Source: Natrinema sp031626495 (lineage in GTDB: Archaea > Halobacteriota > Halobacteria > Halobacteriales > Natrialbaceae). From it: a stretch of DNA of 64,000 nt. Position numbers and translations under genes: made by a program. Every line of letters starts with the position of its first letter. Position 1 is the first letter of the stretch. Below the pieces are notes generated by a model. It ran no database searches. It saw only the letters and a program-made list of their open reading frames with translations, and was not told the origin of the DNA. Positions 1 to 7,888 of this stretch are shown piece by piece. The stretch is taken from contig NZ_JAMQOJ010000006.1 in NCBI RefSeq assembly GCF_031626495.1, positions 62,001 to 126,000 of the forward strand, in the 5' to 3' direction.

Positions 1-956
1 GGCGCGAACGCTTCGTTGACCTCGAAGAGATCGATGTCCGAGAGCGTCATGTCTACTTTCTCTAACACGCGTTCGGTCGCGGGGATCGGGCCCGTAAGCA
101 TCGTCACTGGATCGACGCCGACGACCTCGGTCTGGACGATCCGGGCCATCGGTTCCCAGCCGTGTTCCGCGGCGGCTTCCTCGCTCGCGATCAGTAGCGC
201 ACTGGCGCCGTCAACGATCCCCGAGGAGTTGCCCGGGTGGATGACGCCATCGCCCTCCTCGCGGAACGACAGCGGCAGTTCGGAGAGGGTCTCGAGGTCG
301 GTGCCGGGACGCGGGTGTTCGTCCTGCTCGACGACGATTTCTTCGCCGTCGAGTTCCGTCTCGACCGGGGCGAGTTGTGAGTCGAATCGCCCCTCTTCGT
401 TTGCCTGCCCCCAGCGACGCTGGGAGTCGACCGCGATCTCGTCCACCTCGCTCCGGCTGAATCCCCACTGTTCCGCGATCCGTTCCGCGCTCTCTCCTTG
501 GTGAACGAGCTCCTCGTAGTGTTCGAAGTAGGTGTCGGCCATATCCGGCTCCGCCGTCCCGGCGTCGCCGCTCCGATTGCTCGACATCGGCACGCGCGTC
601 ATGTGTTCGACGCCACCGGCGACGACGACGTCGTGGAATCCGGCGCGGACGTTCGCCGCGGCCAGATTGACCGTCTGCTGACCCGATCCGCACATGCGGT
701 CGAACTGGAAGCCGGGAATGTGGTCGCCCCATCCGGCGACCATCGGCGCGATTCGTCCAATGTTCGATCCCTGCTCGAACACGGGCTTGACACACCCGTA
801 CATGACGTCCTCTATCGTCTCGGGGTCGAATCCGTTGCGTTCGCGTAACGCCTTCAACGGTTCGGCCGCGAGGTCCTGCGGGTGGGTGTCCCTGAACGAT
901 CCGTCGCGCTTTCCGAACGGCGTTCTGACGGCGTCGACGATCACTGCTTCGGTCAT
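1..956 (-). CDS. Thiolase (acetyl-CoA acyltransferase family), C-terminus beyond left edge
   Basis: Reading the complement from the ATG at 956 gives MTEAVIVDAVRTPFGKRDGS, a classic thiolase start, followed by the RMCGSGQQ motif whose Cys is the acyl-accepting nucleophile, a GGVEHMTRVPM loop and FEVNEAFA near the window edge. About 318 residues are visible. The second active-site region with the catalytic His and Cys lies outside the window, so completeness cannot be judged. The family cleaves 3-ketoacyl-CoA with CoA (beta-oxidation) or runs in reverse. It is a close paralogue of the thiolase at 15847-17016: most of the visible protein aligns without gaps. A TATA-like box at 978-986 supports this start as leaderless. 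The ligase at 1062-2708 precedes it on the same strand. Confidence 0.9.
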   Translation of the reverse strand, partial: MTEAVIVDAVRTPFGKRDGSFRDTHPQDLAAEPLKALRERNGFDPETIEDVMYGCVKPVFEQGSNIGRIAPMVAGWGDHIPGFQFDRMCGSGQQTVNLAAANVRAGFHDVVVAGGVEHMTRVPMSSNRSGDAGTAEPDMADTYFEHYEELVHQGESAERIAEQWGFSRSEVDEIAVDSQRRWGQANEEGRFDSQLAPVETELDGEEIVVEQDEHPRPGTDLETLSELPLSFREEGDGVIHPGNSSGIVDGASALLIASEEAAAEHGWEPMARIVQTEVVGVDPVTMLTGPIPATERVLEKVDMTLSDIDLFEVNEAFA

Positions 957-977
957 ATGCCAATCGTCATCGCATGA

Positions 978-986
978 CATATTAGG
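978..986 (-). promoter_or_regulatory. TATA-like box for the edge thiolase
   Basis: On the minus strand CCTAATATG centres about 26 bases before the ATG at 956, the spacing of a leaderless haloarchaeal promoter. Confidence 0.45.
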
Positions 987-1061
987 GATTTGGGTCGTCG
1001 ACGATCGAGCGAGGGAGTCGGCATCCGCTGCGAGCGTCAATACGGCGGGCGTCTTCCGCGG

Positions 1062-2708
1062 CTACGAGTCCAGTTCCGATCGCTTGATTTTCCCGCTCGA
1101 GGTCTTCGGGAGCTCGGCGACGAGTTCGATCTCGCGCGGGTACTCGTGTTTCGAGAGTCGCGATCGGGCGAACGACTGGAGATCCGACGCCAGCGCTTCC
1201 GAAGGGGTCGCACTCGACGTAGGGACGACGACCGCTTTGACGATGCGGCCGCGAGTTTCGTGCGGTGCGCCGACGACCGCTACCTCTTCGACGGCGTCGT
1301 GCTTCAGCAACGTTTCCTCGACTTCTTCCGGGCCGATCCGGTAGCCGGCGGAGATGATCACCTGATCCGCCCGCGAAACGTACCAGAAGTAGCCGTCCTC
1401 GTCGCGTCTGGCAAGGTCACCGGTCCGCCACCACCGACCGCTGTAGGCCGTGATCGACGTTTCGGACTTCCCCCAGTACCCGCTCGCGCGAGCGTTCTCG
1501 TCGCGCTCGACGGCGATTTCGCCGACCTCGCCGATACCGACGTCGTTCCCGTCTTCGCCGAGCAGCGCCACCTCGTAGCCGGGAACCGGCTTGCCCATAC
1601 TCCCGGGTTTGATCTCCCAGTCGGGGAACGGGTAGTTGGCGACGACCATCCCCGATTCCGTTTGCCCGTAGGCGTCCAGCGGCTGCGTCCCGAACGCGTC
1701 GTCGCACCACTCGACGGTCGACTCGTCCAGCGATTCGCCGGCGGAGACGAGCACCCGGAGATCGATATCGTATTCGTCGGGCGACGCAGCCGACGCCCGG
1801 AGCTTTCGAAGCCCCGTCGGCGGTACCATCGCGTTCGTCACCTCGAACTGTTCGAATGTCTCGAGCAGTCGTTCGGGATCGAACGGACCGCGGTAGCAGC
1901 CGACGGCGGTCCCGCGTAACCCCGCCGCGAGCATCCCGACGGTGAAGCCGTACGACCACGCCGGCGACGCCGCGACGAAGTAGCTGTCCGCCGATCGCAG
2001 ATCCACCACGTGCTCGAAGTACGAGTGGAGCCGAACCGTTCCCTCGTGCGTCGACGGACACCCCTTCGGTTGACCCGTCGTTCCGCTCGTGTATTTGATG
2101 GCGTACGTGTCGCTCGGATGGCTGTCGACCGTTTCGAACTCCGTCCCGGAACGTCGGATTGCGTCGTACGACTCGAGTTCGATCCCGTCCGGTCGATCGT
2201 CGGGATCGATTGCGTCGGTCCCGTCGACGACGAGGACGGTCTCGAGCGTCGGCACCATCTCACCGTCGAGCTTCGGGACGTGTTCGGCCGACGTCACCAG
2301 CACCGACGCGCCGGAATCCGCTAGCCGATACTGTAACGCTTCGGGACCGAACAGCGGCGCCAGTGGCACGTAGACCCGTCCAGATTTGATGACGCCGTAC
2401 GCGGTGGCGTAGAGCTCCAACTGGGCCGGAAGCATGGCGGCGATCCGATCGCGCGGCTCCGCTGTTTCAGCGAGGTAGTTTGCCACTCTGTTGGACGCGT
2501 CGTCGAGTTCCGAAAAGGAATACGTCTCCTTCGAACCGGTCTCGAAGTCGCGCAATCGGAGGCCGATTTCCTCGGAGTCACCGTGGCGGCCGAGCGCCTC
2601 CTCGGCCACGTTCAACGACCGACGGTCACCCACCGTGACTAGGTCGTCCCAACAGCGTTCGCGGTCGTACAGTTCGACGACGGATTCGTATATGCTCTCG
2701 TACGTCAT
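1062..2708 (-). CDS. AMP-forming acyl-CoA ligase
   Basis: A 548-residue member of the acyl-adenylate-forming family: it makes an acyl-AMP from a carboxylic acid and ATP, then transfers the acyl group to CoA. The A3 nucleotide motif YTSGTTGQPKGC is at residues 206-217, the A5 motif DAYGQTESG lies near residue 345, the hinge/A8 region carries YRIGPEEVEE, and the C-terminal lysine loop ELPKTSSGKIKR (catalytic Lys) is in the last 15 residues. Length is normal. The substrate cannot be read from sequence. It stands upstream of the edge thiolase on the same strand and divergent from the SDR at 3050. With the kinase and LvaB-like genes downstream of that SDR it may be the LvaE-like activating enzyme of a 4-hydroxyacid pathway (inference). 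Confidence 0.9.
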   Translation of the reverse strand: MTYESIYESVVELYDRERCWDDLVTVGDRRSLNVAEEALGRHGDSEEIGLRLRDFETGSKETYSFSELDDASNRVANYLAETAEPRDRIAAMLPAQLELYATAYGVIKSGRVYVPLAPLFGPEALQYRLADSGASVLVTSAEHVPKLDGEMVPTLETVLVVDGTDAIDPDDRPDGIELESYDAIRRSGTEFETVDSHPSDTYAIKYTSGTTGQPKGCPSTHEGTVRLHSYFEHVVDLRSADSYFVAASPAWSYGFTVGMLAAGLRGTAVGCYRGPFDPERLLETFEQFEVTNAMVPPTGLRKLRASAASPDEYDIDLRVLVSAGESLDESTVEWCDDAFGTQPLDAYGQTESGMVVANYPFPDWEIKPGSMGKPVPGYEVALLGEDGNDVGIGEVGEIAVERDENARASGYWGKSETSITAYSGRWWRTGDLARRDEDGYFWYVSRADQVIISAGYRIGPEEVEETLLKHDAVEEVAVVGAPHETRGRIVKAVVVPTSSATPSEALASDLQSFARSRLSKHEYPREIELVAELPKTSSGKIKRSELDS

Positions 2709-3013
2709 TCTATGCTCGAGTTATCTGCCTGAAGCCGGCCGCAGACGCTACCAGTGCGGTCGCGTTCGGATTCCTTGCCGTAGTCTCCGTCAACTCACTT
2801 CGATTCATGTTCCTAGTAGGCGATACCCACGGTCCATTGTGAAACTATCGCAGGGACGCTGTCGACGTCCGTCCTCTCCGTTCGACGGGAAGGGGAAGTG
2901 CTGTCATCGACGATCGTCTCGCGAGAACGCGAACCGTGGGTCGGCCGTCCGTCACCAGTTCGAGGCGATTGGACTGTTGTCTCGGAGAGTGACTGCGATC
3001 GGATCCATTCCGT
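2709..3013. other. Divergent intergenic region, ligase / SDR
   Basis: About 340 bases separate the two divergent start codons. Apart from the SDR promoter at its right end I see no gene, RNA or convincing repeat. Short open frames here have no recognisable product. Confidence 0.6.
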
Positions 3014-3023
3014 AACGTTATAT
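3014..3023 (+). promoter_or_regulatory. TATA-like box for the SDR gene
   Basis: ACGTTATATG centres about 31 bases before the ATG at 3050, and no Shine-Dalgarno precedes that ATG. Confidence 0.5.
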
Positions 3024-3049
3024 GAGCCGCCCCAAAACCTTGGGACTGT

Positions 3050-3826
3050 ATGTCAGCCACCTCCTTCGCAGAGAAGTTCGACTTTACGGACGATGTCGTA
3101 GTTGTCACCGGCGGTGCGAGCGGAATCGGCAAAGCAGTCTGCGAAACGTTCGCGGCGCAGGGCGCAAACGTCACCGTCGCCGACGTGGACGTCGGCGGCG
3201 CCGAAGAGACCGCTGCTGCGCTGGAAGACGAGTACGATACTCGAGCCATCGCGATCGAGACGGACGTCTCCTCGTACGACGAAGCGGAAGACATGATCGA
3301 CGCCACCGTCGGCGAGTTCGGTTCGATCGACGTGCTGGTAAACAACGCCGGCCTGAGCACGGGAACGTCGTCGTTCCTCGAGTCGACCCCAGAGGACTGG
3401 GACCGGTCGGTCGGCGTCACGTATTTCGGGACGATGAACTGTACGCACGCGGCGCTTCCCTACATGATCGAACAGGAGAGCGGGTGCGTCATCAACTACG
3501 CCAGCGACTCGTACAAGGGGAACGATCCCAGCCTCGCCGTCTACGGTGGCGCGAAAGCGGCCAACGTCGCGTTCACGATGAACGTCGCGAAGGAGGTCGG
3601 CGAACACGGCGTCCGGTTGAACGTCGTCTCGCCGGGGACGACCGAAACGCCCGCGACCGAGGACTGGCTCGCCGAATACGGCGACAAGGTACGCGAATCG
3701 TACGCGCTCGGCAGACTCGGTGAACCAGAGGACATCGCCGACACGGTCGTCTTCCTCGCCAGCGACGCCGCCGACTGGATCACCGCCGAAGTGGTGAGCG
3801 TCAACGGCGGTTACATCCGGGGCTGA
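3050..3826 (+). CDS. SDR-family NAD(P)-dependent oxidoreductase
   Basis: A 258-residue classical short-chain dehydrogenase. The cofactor motif TGGASGIG is at residues 20-27, an Asp closes beta-2 (TVADVD), NNAG is near 98-101, and the catalytic Tyr165-x3-Lys169 lies in AVYGGAKAA with Ser in NYASDS about 13 residues earlier. The Asp after beta-2 suggests NAD preference. Such enzymes oxidise hydroxyacyl-CoA or reduce keto groups. In the bacterial levulinate operon an SDR (LvaD) oxidises the 3-hydroxyacyl-CoA formed after phosphate elimination, and the neighbours here (LvaB-like, kinase) make that role possible but unproven. The start is supported by the TATA-like box just upstream. Confidence 0.9.
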   Translation: MSATSFAEKFDFTDDVVVVTGGASGIGKAVCETFAAQGANVTVADVDVGGAEETAAALEDEYDTRAIAIETDVSSYDEAEDMIDATVGEFGSIDVLVNNAGLSTGTSSFLESTPEDWDRSVGVTYFGTMNCTHAALPYMIEQESGCVINYASDSYKGNDPSLAVYGGAKAANVAFTMNVAKEVGEHGVRLNVVSPGTTETPATEDWLAEYGDKVRESYALGRLGEPEDIADTVVFLASDAADWITAEVVSVNGGYIRG

Positions 3827-3960
3827 TCCCGACTTTCGACGACGTGACACTCGCCGCTGGTGCGGACAGTACTGGTCGGTTTCGACACAGTATGAGCGCC
3901 GTCGATGCGAGTTTCGTGAACTGAAGCGGCCCCGTCGACCACTGTGACGGCTGAACCGCC

Positions 3961-4068
3961 TTCCTCGATGGACCACACCGCCACCACCGCCGCTACCGGA
4001 TCACCGAGGGCTCGGAGGTGATTCGGAAGCGCAACGTCGCCGGTCACCTGTTCGGCTACCCCGGGTAG
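3961..4068 (+). pseudogene. Probable remnant of an acyl-CoA dehydrogenase C-terminus
   Basis: In the frame ending at the TAG 4066-4068 the translation contains YRITEGSEVIRKRNVAGHLF. This resembles the end of acyl-CoA dehydrogenases, where an Arg-Ile-x-Glu-Gly-Thr-(S/D)-Glu-(I/V) stretch carries the catalytic Glu and is followed by an Arg and a (V/I)-A helix; compare RIVEGTDELQ in the dehydrogenase at 24432 and RIVDGPDEVHKRVIARD in that at 37792. Here one residue of the loop is missing and nothing upstream in any frame reads as the rest of the protein. I infer a decayed gene of which only about 35 codons remain. Its place between the SDR and the LvaB-like gene is where an LvaC-type dehydrogenase would fit. 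Confidence 0.42.
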
Positions 4069-4100
4069 CACCGCGAGACGACCCGCAGGTTTTTGTAACG

Positions 4101-4130
4101 ATACCGTACTATACCGTGGTATGCCATACC
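4101..4130 (+). promoter_or_regulatory. Clustered ATACC/GGTAT half-sites over the start of the LvaB-like gene
   Basis: ATACCGT occurs at 4101-4107 and again at 4111-4117, ten bases apart. The second copy forms ATACC-GT-GGTAT (4111-4122), and this overlaps GGTATG-C-CATACC (4118-4130). Four half-sites thus lie across the ATG at 4121, at helical spacing, as expected of a repressor operator for the downstream genes. Confidence 0.45.
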
Positions 4131-4594
4131 TCGACCCCGAGCGGATACTGGACCGATTCGCCACCTTCACGCGCGAGGAAGTGCGACCCGCCGTCGGCGA
4201 CGACGAGTTCGTCCACGCGCAGGTCGGATCGATGGCCTCGACGCTCCAGTTCTTGGCCGGCGAAGTCGCCGGCCGTGAGACGGCCGTTCGGACGCAGCGC
4301 CGAGCCCTCTGCGAGAGCCTGGACGAACTCGAGTCGGTGCTCGAGCGAGACGACGTTGACTCGCCGACGGTGCAAAGCGCGATCGACGACGCTCGCGGTG
4401 AACTGGATACCGTCGACGGGCCGACTCGGGACGTCGAAGAGACGCTGGTGACCGCTGCGGACGACGTCCTGGCGACGATCGACGCGGAGTTAGACGGGGA
4501 CGCCGCTGCGATCGCTCGGCGACCGCTGTACGAGTTCCTCCGTACTCGCGTCGACGAGCAACTCCGACTGCTCGGTCGGGAGGGCGACGAATGA
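4121..4594 (+). CDS. Small alpha-helical protein, LvaB/DUF6285-like
   Basis: 157 residues, predicted all-helical, with no membrane segment or signal. The N-terminal part (ILDRFATFTREEVRPAV, then a helix ending LQFLAGEVAGRE) has the pattern of DUF6285 proteins, which begin with a helix ending in EEVLPAL followed by a helix ending in ERELA. The C-terminus (LYEFLRTRVDEQLRLL) also matches that layout. DUF6285 includes LvaB, a small subunit needed for the LvaA kinase in Pseudomonas levulinate catabolism. The strongest support is context: its TGA overlaps the start of the ACAD10-like kinase at 4591 by four bases (ATGA), so the two are translationally coupled. It is longer than I recall for LvaB. 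The family call is by pattern only. Confidence 0.55.
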   Translation: MPYLDPERILDRFATFTREEVRPAVGDDEFVHAQVGSMASTLQFLAGEVAGRETAVRTQRRALCESLDELESVLERDDVDSPTVQSAIDDARGELDTVDGPTRDVEETLVTAADDVLATIDAELDGDAAAIARRPLYEFLRTRVDEQLRLLGREGDE

Positions 4595-5658
4595 CGGAGT
4601 TTTCCTCGGACACGCTCTCGACGTACCTCTCCGACACGCTCGGCGACGGAGAGGTGTCCGTCGACGACATCGTCGCTCACACTGAAGGGTGGTCGCGGGA
4701 CACGGTTTCGTTCACGGCTCGCTATCGCGAGGGCGGCGACGAGGTGACCGAGCGACTCGTCCTGCGGGCGGAGAACGAACTCCAGCACGACGCCGACGCG
4801 GAATCGCTGCCCGGCAACGACATCCGGACGGAGTACGAGACGCTCGCGGCGGCGCAGGACGCACCCGTGCCGGTCCCGCGGGTCCGCTGGTTCGACGAGG
4901 CCGGCGGACCGTTCGAACGCGGCCTCTTCGTCATGGACCATCTCGAGGGAGAGCCGCCGATCACGTGGGATCCGCGCGATAGACGGGAACTCTACGACGC
5001 GTGGGACTCCCCGGACCGGACGCTTCCGGACCAGTTCGTCGATGCCACCGCGGGCGTCCACGCGATCGACGGATCGGCGGTGCCGGGGATCGAGGACGTG
5101 CCACCGGACGAGGTCGTCACACGCGAGATCGACCGCTGGGAGGAACTGTACCGGAACGCCGAAATGAAGCGGGAGCCGGCAGTCGAGGAGGCGATCCGCT
5201 GGTTCCGCGCGAACGAACCGACCGTTCCCGAAACGACGCTTGTCCACGGCGACTTCCGGATCGGAAACGCCCTCATCGACGACGATCGGATCACCGGACT
5301 GCTCGACTGGGAGTTCGCCCGCGTCGGCGATCCGCTGTTCGACCTCGGCTACGCGAGCACGCGGTACTTCGCCGGCAAACTCGTCGAGCCGATCGAGCGG
5401 CCCGAACTCGCCTGTTCGCTGCTCGAGCGGGAGTGGTTCTACGACGAGTACGAGCGCCGGACGGGACGGACAGTCGACCGCGAGCGCGTCCGCTACTGGC
5501 AGGCGTTCTCGGCGTTCGTCATGCTCACTATCTGCTGCTGGGGCGCCAATCAGTACGATACCGGCGCGAGCGACGACGTCCGCAACGCCTGGTTCCAGTA
5601 CCCCGTTCCGGGATTGATCGAGGACCTGCTCGCGATCATCGAGGACGACCGTCTCTGA
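4591..5658 (+). CDS. ACAD10-like acyl-CoA phosphotransferase (LvaA-like)
   Basis: A 355-residue protein of the aminoglycoside-phosphotransferase/choline-kinase fold. The catalytic loop HGDFRIGN is at residues 219-226 and the metal-binding DFG-equivalent Asp is in GLLDWEFARVGDP (Asp239), followed by DLGY. These motifs are those of the kinase domain of ACAD10/ACAD11 and of LvaA, which phosphorylates the 4-hydroxyl of 4-hydroxyacyl-CoA so that phosphate can be eliminated to an enoyl-CoA. It is not likely an antibiotic-resistance enzyme given its setting. It overlaps the LvaB-like gene upstream by four bases. A second copy of the family lies at 36548-37603. Confidence 0.85.
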   Translation: MTEFSSDTLSTYLSDTLGDGEVSVDDIVAHTEGWSRDTVSFTARYREGGDEVTERLVLRAENELQHDADAESLPGNDIRTEYETLAAAQDAPVPVPRVRWFDEAGGPFERGLFVMDHLEGEPPITWDPRDRRELYDAWDSPDRTLPDQFVDATAGVHAIDGSAVPGIEDVPPDEVVTREIDRWEELYRNAEMKREPAVEEAIRWFRANEPTVPETTLVHGDFRIGNALIDDDRITGLLDWEFARVGDPLFDLGYASTRYFAGKLVEPIERPELACSLLEREWFYDEYERRTGRTVDRERVRYWQAFSAFVMLTICCWGANQYDTGASDDVRNAWFQYPVPGLIEDLLAIIEDDRL

Positions 5659-5773
5659 GAGTCCCCCGCTCGAATCGAGAGATCCTCGCGTCTTCGTTCG
5701 GTCGTTTCACGACTAGGTATGATCGTCCCGCCGGGATCGTGGCTTTTGAACTCCATTGCTAACATTCACCACA

Positions 5774-5782
5774 ACATATATT
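5774..5782 (+). promoter_or_regulatory. TATA-like box for hyuA
   Basis: ACATATATT lies about 38 bases before the ATG at 5816. The upstream in-frame ATG at 5756 lies before this box, so it cannot be the start of a transcript made from it. Confidence 0.5.
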
Positions 5783-5815
5783 GGACCGGCTGTGGACTCC
5801 GGGGACGAACAGCAC

Positions 5816-7888
5816 ATGTATACACTTGGCATAGACATCGGGGGTACCTTCACGGACTTCACGCTGGTCGATCGAGAGTCCGGCGAAGTCACCGTCGACA
5901 AGGAGCCGACGACGCCGGCAAACCCGGCTGAGGGGGCGCTGACCGGCGCTCATCGAATTCTCGAGGACAACGGCGTCGCGTTCGAGGAACTCGACACCGT
6001 CATCCACGGGACGACGTTGGTCTCGAACACGCTCATCGAAGGCACCGGCGCGACGACGGGGCTGCTGACGACCGAGGGGTTCCGCGATACGCTGGAACTG
6101 CGACGCGGGTCGCGCTACGACATGTTCGATTGGGAGATGGAGTACCCCGACCCGCTGGTACCCCGCCAGCGCCGACTCGAGTTGAACGAGCGTCTGAACG
6201 ACGCGGGCGAAGTCGTCGAACCGCTCGACCGCGAAGAGGTCCGCGAGCGGACTCGGACGCTGGTCGAGGACCACGACGTCGATTCCGTCGCCGTCTCGCT
6301 GTTGCACTCCTACGAGTCCGACGAGCACGAGCGGGCTGTGGCGGACGTCATCGAGGACGAATACCCCGATCTAAACGTCTCACTGTCATCGGAGGTCGTT
6401 CCCGTCATCAGGGAGTACGAGCGGACGTCGACCACCGTCATCAACGCCTACGTCTCACCCGTTGTGGCGGACTACCTCGACTTCTTGCGGTCTGAACTGG
6501 AAACAGAGGGATTCGCGGGCGAAGTCTACATGATGACGTCGTCGGGCGGTGTCGTCGACGTTCGAACGGCGAAGGCAGAACCGATCCGACTCGTCGAATC
6601 CGGACCGGCGGCGGGCGTCCTCGCCTCGCGTATCTTCGGCGAGAACCACGATCAGGAGGACGTCTTCTCGTTCGACATGGGCGGCACCACGGCGAAGGGA
6701 TCGATCGTCGAGGGCGGCGACGTGCGGATGAAGTACAAGGCCGACGTCGCTCGCGTCCACCGGTTCAAGGAGGGAAGCGGCTACGACCTCGTCTCGCCGC
6801 TGATCGATCTGACCGAGATCGGAGCCGGCGGCGGCTCGATCGCCTCCGTGAACGACGTCGGGCTCATCGAGGTCGGCCCGGAGTCGTCCGGGTCCGATCC
6901 CGGCCCGATCTGCTACAATCAGGGCGGCGAGGAGCCGACGGTGACGGACGCGTCGCTGTTACTCGGCTACCTCAACCCCGAGAACTTCTACGGCGGACGG
7001 ATGGATCTGGCAGCGGAGAAGACCGAGTCCATCTTCGCCGAGGATCTCGCCGAGCCGCTGGACGTGTCGATCACGGAGGCGGCGTGGCGCGTGTTCGAGG
7101 TCGTCAACGAGAACATGGCGACGGCGTTTCGCCGCTACGCCGCCTCTCGCGGCCTCGATACGCGCGGTCTCTCGATGACCGCATTGGGCGGCGCAGGCCC
7201 CTCGCACGCGTTCCGGGTCGCCCGTAAACTCGACATCGACGAGGTCGTCTGCCCGTACGGTGCGGGCGTCGGTTCGTCGATCGGGCTCACGGAAGCGCCC
7301 CGTATGTACGAGGCGAGTTCGACGAGCCAGGCCGTCCTCGAGGCGCTGTCCGCCGAGGACTTCGACCGACAGTTCGCGTCCCTCCGGGAGGAGGCCGCTG
7401 ACGTCCTCGAGCGGGCCGGAATCGATCCGGACGAGACCGAGGCGTCGCTCAGCCTCGACATGCGCCACGTCGACCAGGGACACGAGATCAAGGTCCCTCT
7501 CGAGGGATGCGACGTCGACGACGTGACGCCCGACGTCGCTCGCGAGGCGTTCGAGCGGACCTACCAGGAGACGTTCAACCGCGAGACTCTGGAGTTCCCG
7601 GTCGAGGTACTCACCTACCGACTCGAACTCAGCGAGGCCGACCGCACCGCCGAAACCGCACAGCTCGCCGTTCCGGAGGACGGGAACGACGAACCGGACA
7701 GCCGCGACGTCTACTTCGGCGCTGAGGAGGGAACCATCGCGACCGACGTCTACCGCTGGGACGGACTCGAGGCGGGCCAGACGATGGAGGGTCCCGTCGT
7801 CGTCGAGGCCGACCAGACGACGGTCGTCGCCGATCCCGACTCGAGCATCACCGTGGCCGACAACTACGACATCACCATCGAACTATGA
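5816..7888 (+). CDS. hyuA: Hydantoinase/5-oxoprolinase A-type subunit
   Basis: 690 residues from the chosen ATG. The N-terminal actin-like ATPase fold opens with the phosphate loop DIGGTFTDF at residues 7-15; HGTTLVSNTLIE, TSSGGVVD, FDMGGTTAKGS and GAGGGSIA are further hallmarks of the HyuA/oxoprolinase family. The family couples ATP to the opening of cyclic amides (hydantoins, 5-oxoproline) or, in acetone-carboxylase relatives, to carboxylation of ketones; which applies cannot be told here. The stop overlaps the hyuB start by four bases. I start at 5816 rather than 5756 because the conserved fold begins there and a TATA-like box lies between the two ATGs. Confidence 0.9.
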   Translation: MYTLGIDIGGTFTDFTLVDRESGEVTVDKEPTTPANPAEGALTGAHRILEDNGVAFEELDTVIHGTTLVSNTLIEGTGATTGLLTTEGFRDTLELRRGSRYDMFDWEMEYPDPLVPRQRRLELNERLNDAGEVVEPLDREEVRERTRTLVEDHDVDSVAVSLLHSYESDEHERAVADVIEDEYPDLNVSLSSEVVPVIREYERTSTTVINAYVSPVVADYLDFLRSELETEGFAGEVYMMTSSGGVVDVRTAKAEPIRLVESGPAAGVLASRIFGENHDQEDVFSFDMGGTTAKGSIVEGGDVRMKYKADVARVHRFKEGSGYDLVSPLIDLTEIGAGGGSIASVNDVGLIEVGPESSGSDPGPICYNQGGEEPTVTDASLLLGYLNPENFYGGRMDLAAEKTESIFAEDLAEPLDVSITEAAWRVFEVVNENMATAFRRYAASRGLDTRGLSMTALGGAGPSHAFRVARKLDIDEVVCPYGAGVGSSIGLTEAPRMYEASSTSQAVLEALSAEDFDRQFASLREEAADVLERAGIDPDETEASLSLDMRHVDQGHEIKVPLEGCDVDDVTPDVAREAFERTYQETFNRETLEFPVEVLTYRLELSEADRTAETAQLAVPEDGNDEPDSRDVYFGAEEGTIATDVYRWDGLEAGQTMEGPVVVEADQTTVVADPDSSITVADNYDITIEL

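Noticed and set aside
990..1919. 309-residue plus-strand open frame
   Set aside because: Antisense of the ligase at 1062-2708; Arg-rich with no recognisable domain.
3811..5247. 478-residue minus-strand open frame
   Set aside because: It runs antiparallel to the SDR end, the LvaB-like gene and the kinase, has low-complexity Arg/Ser content and no family pattern; it is a GC-driven shadow.
4591..5658. Aminoglycoside resistance gene
   Set aside because: The fold is that of aminoglycoside phosphotransferases, but motifs and neighbours match ACAD10/LvaA acyl-CoA kinases.
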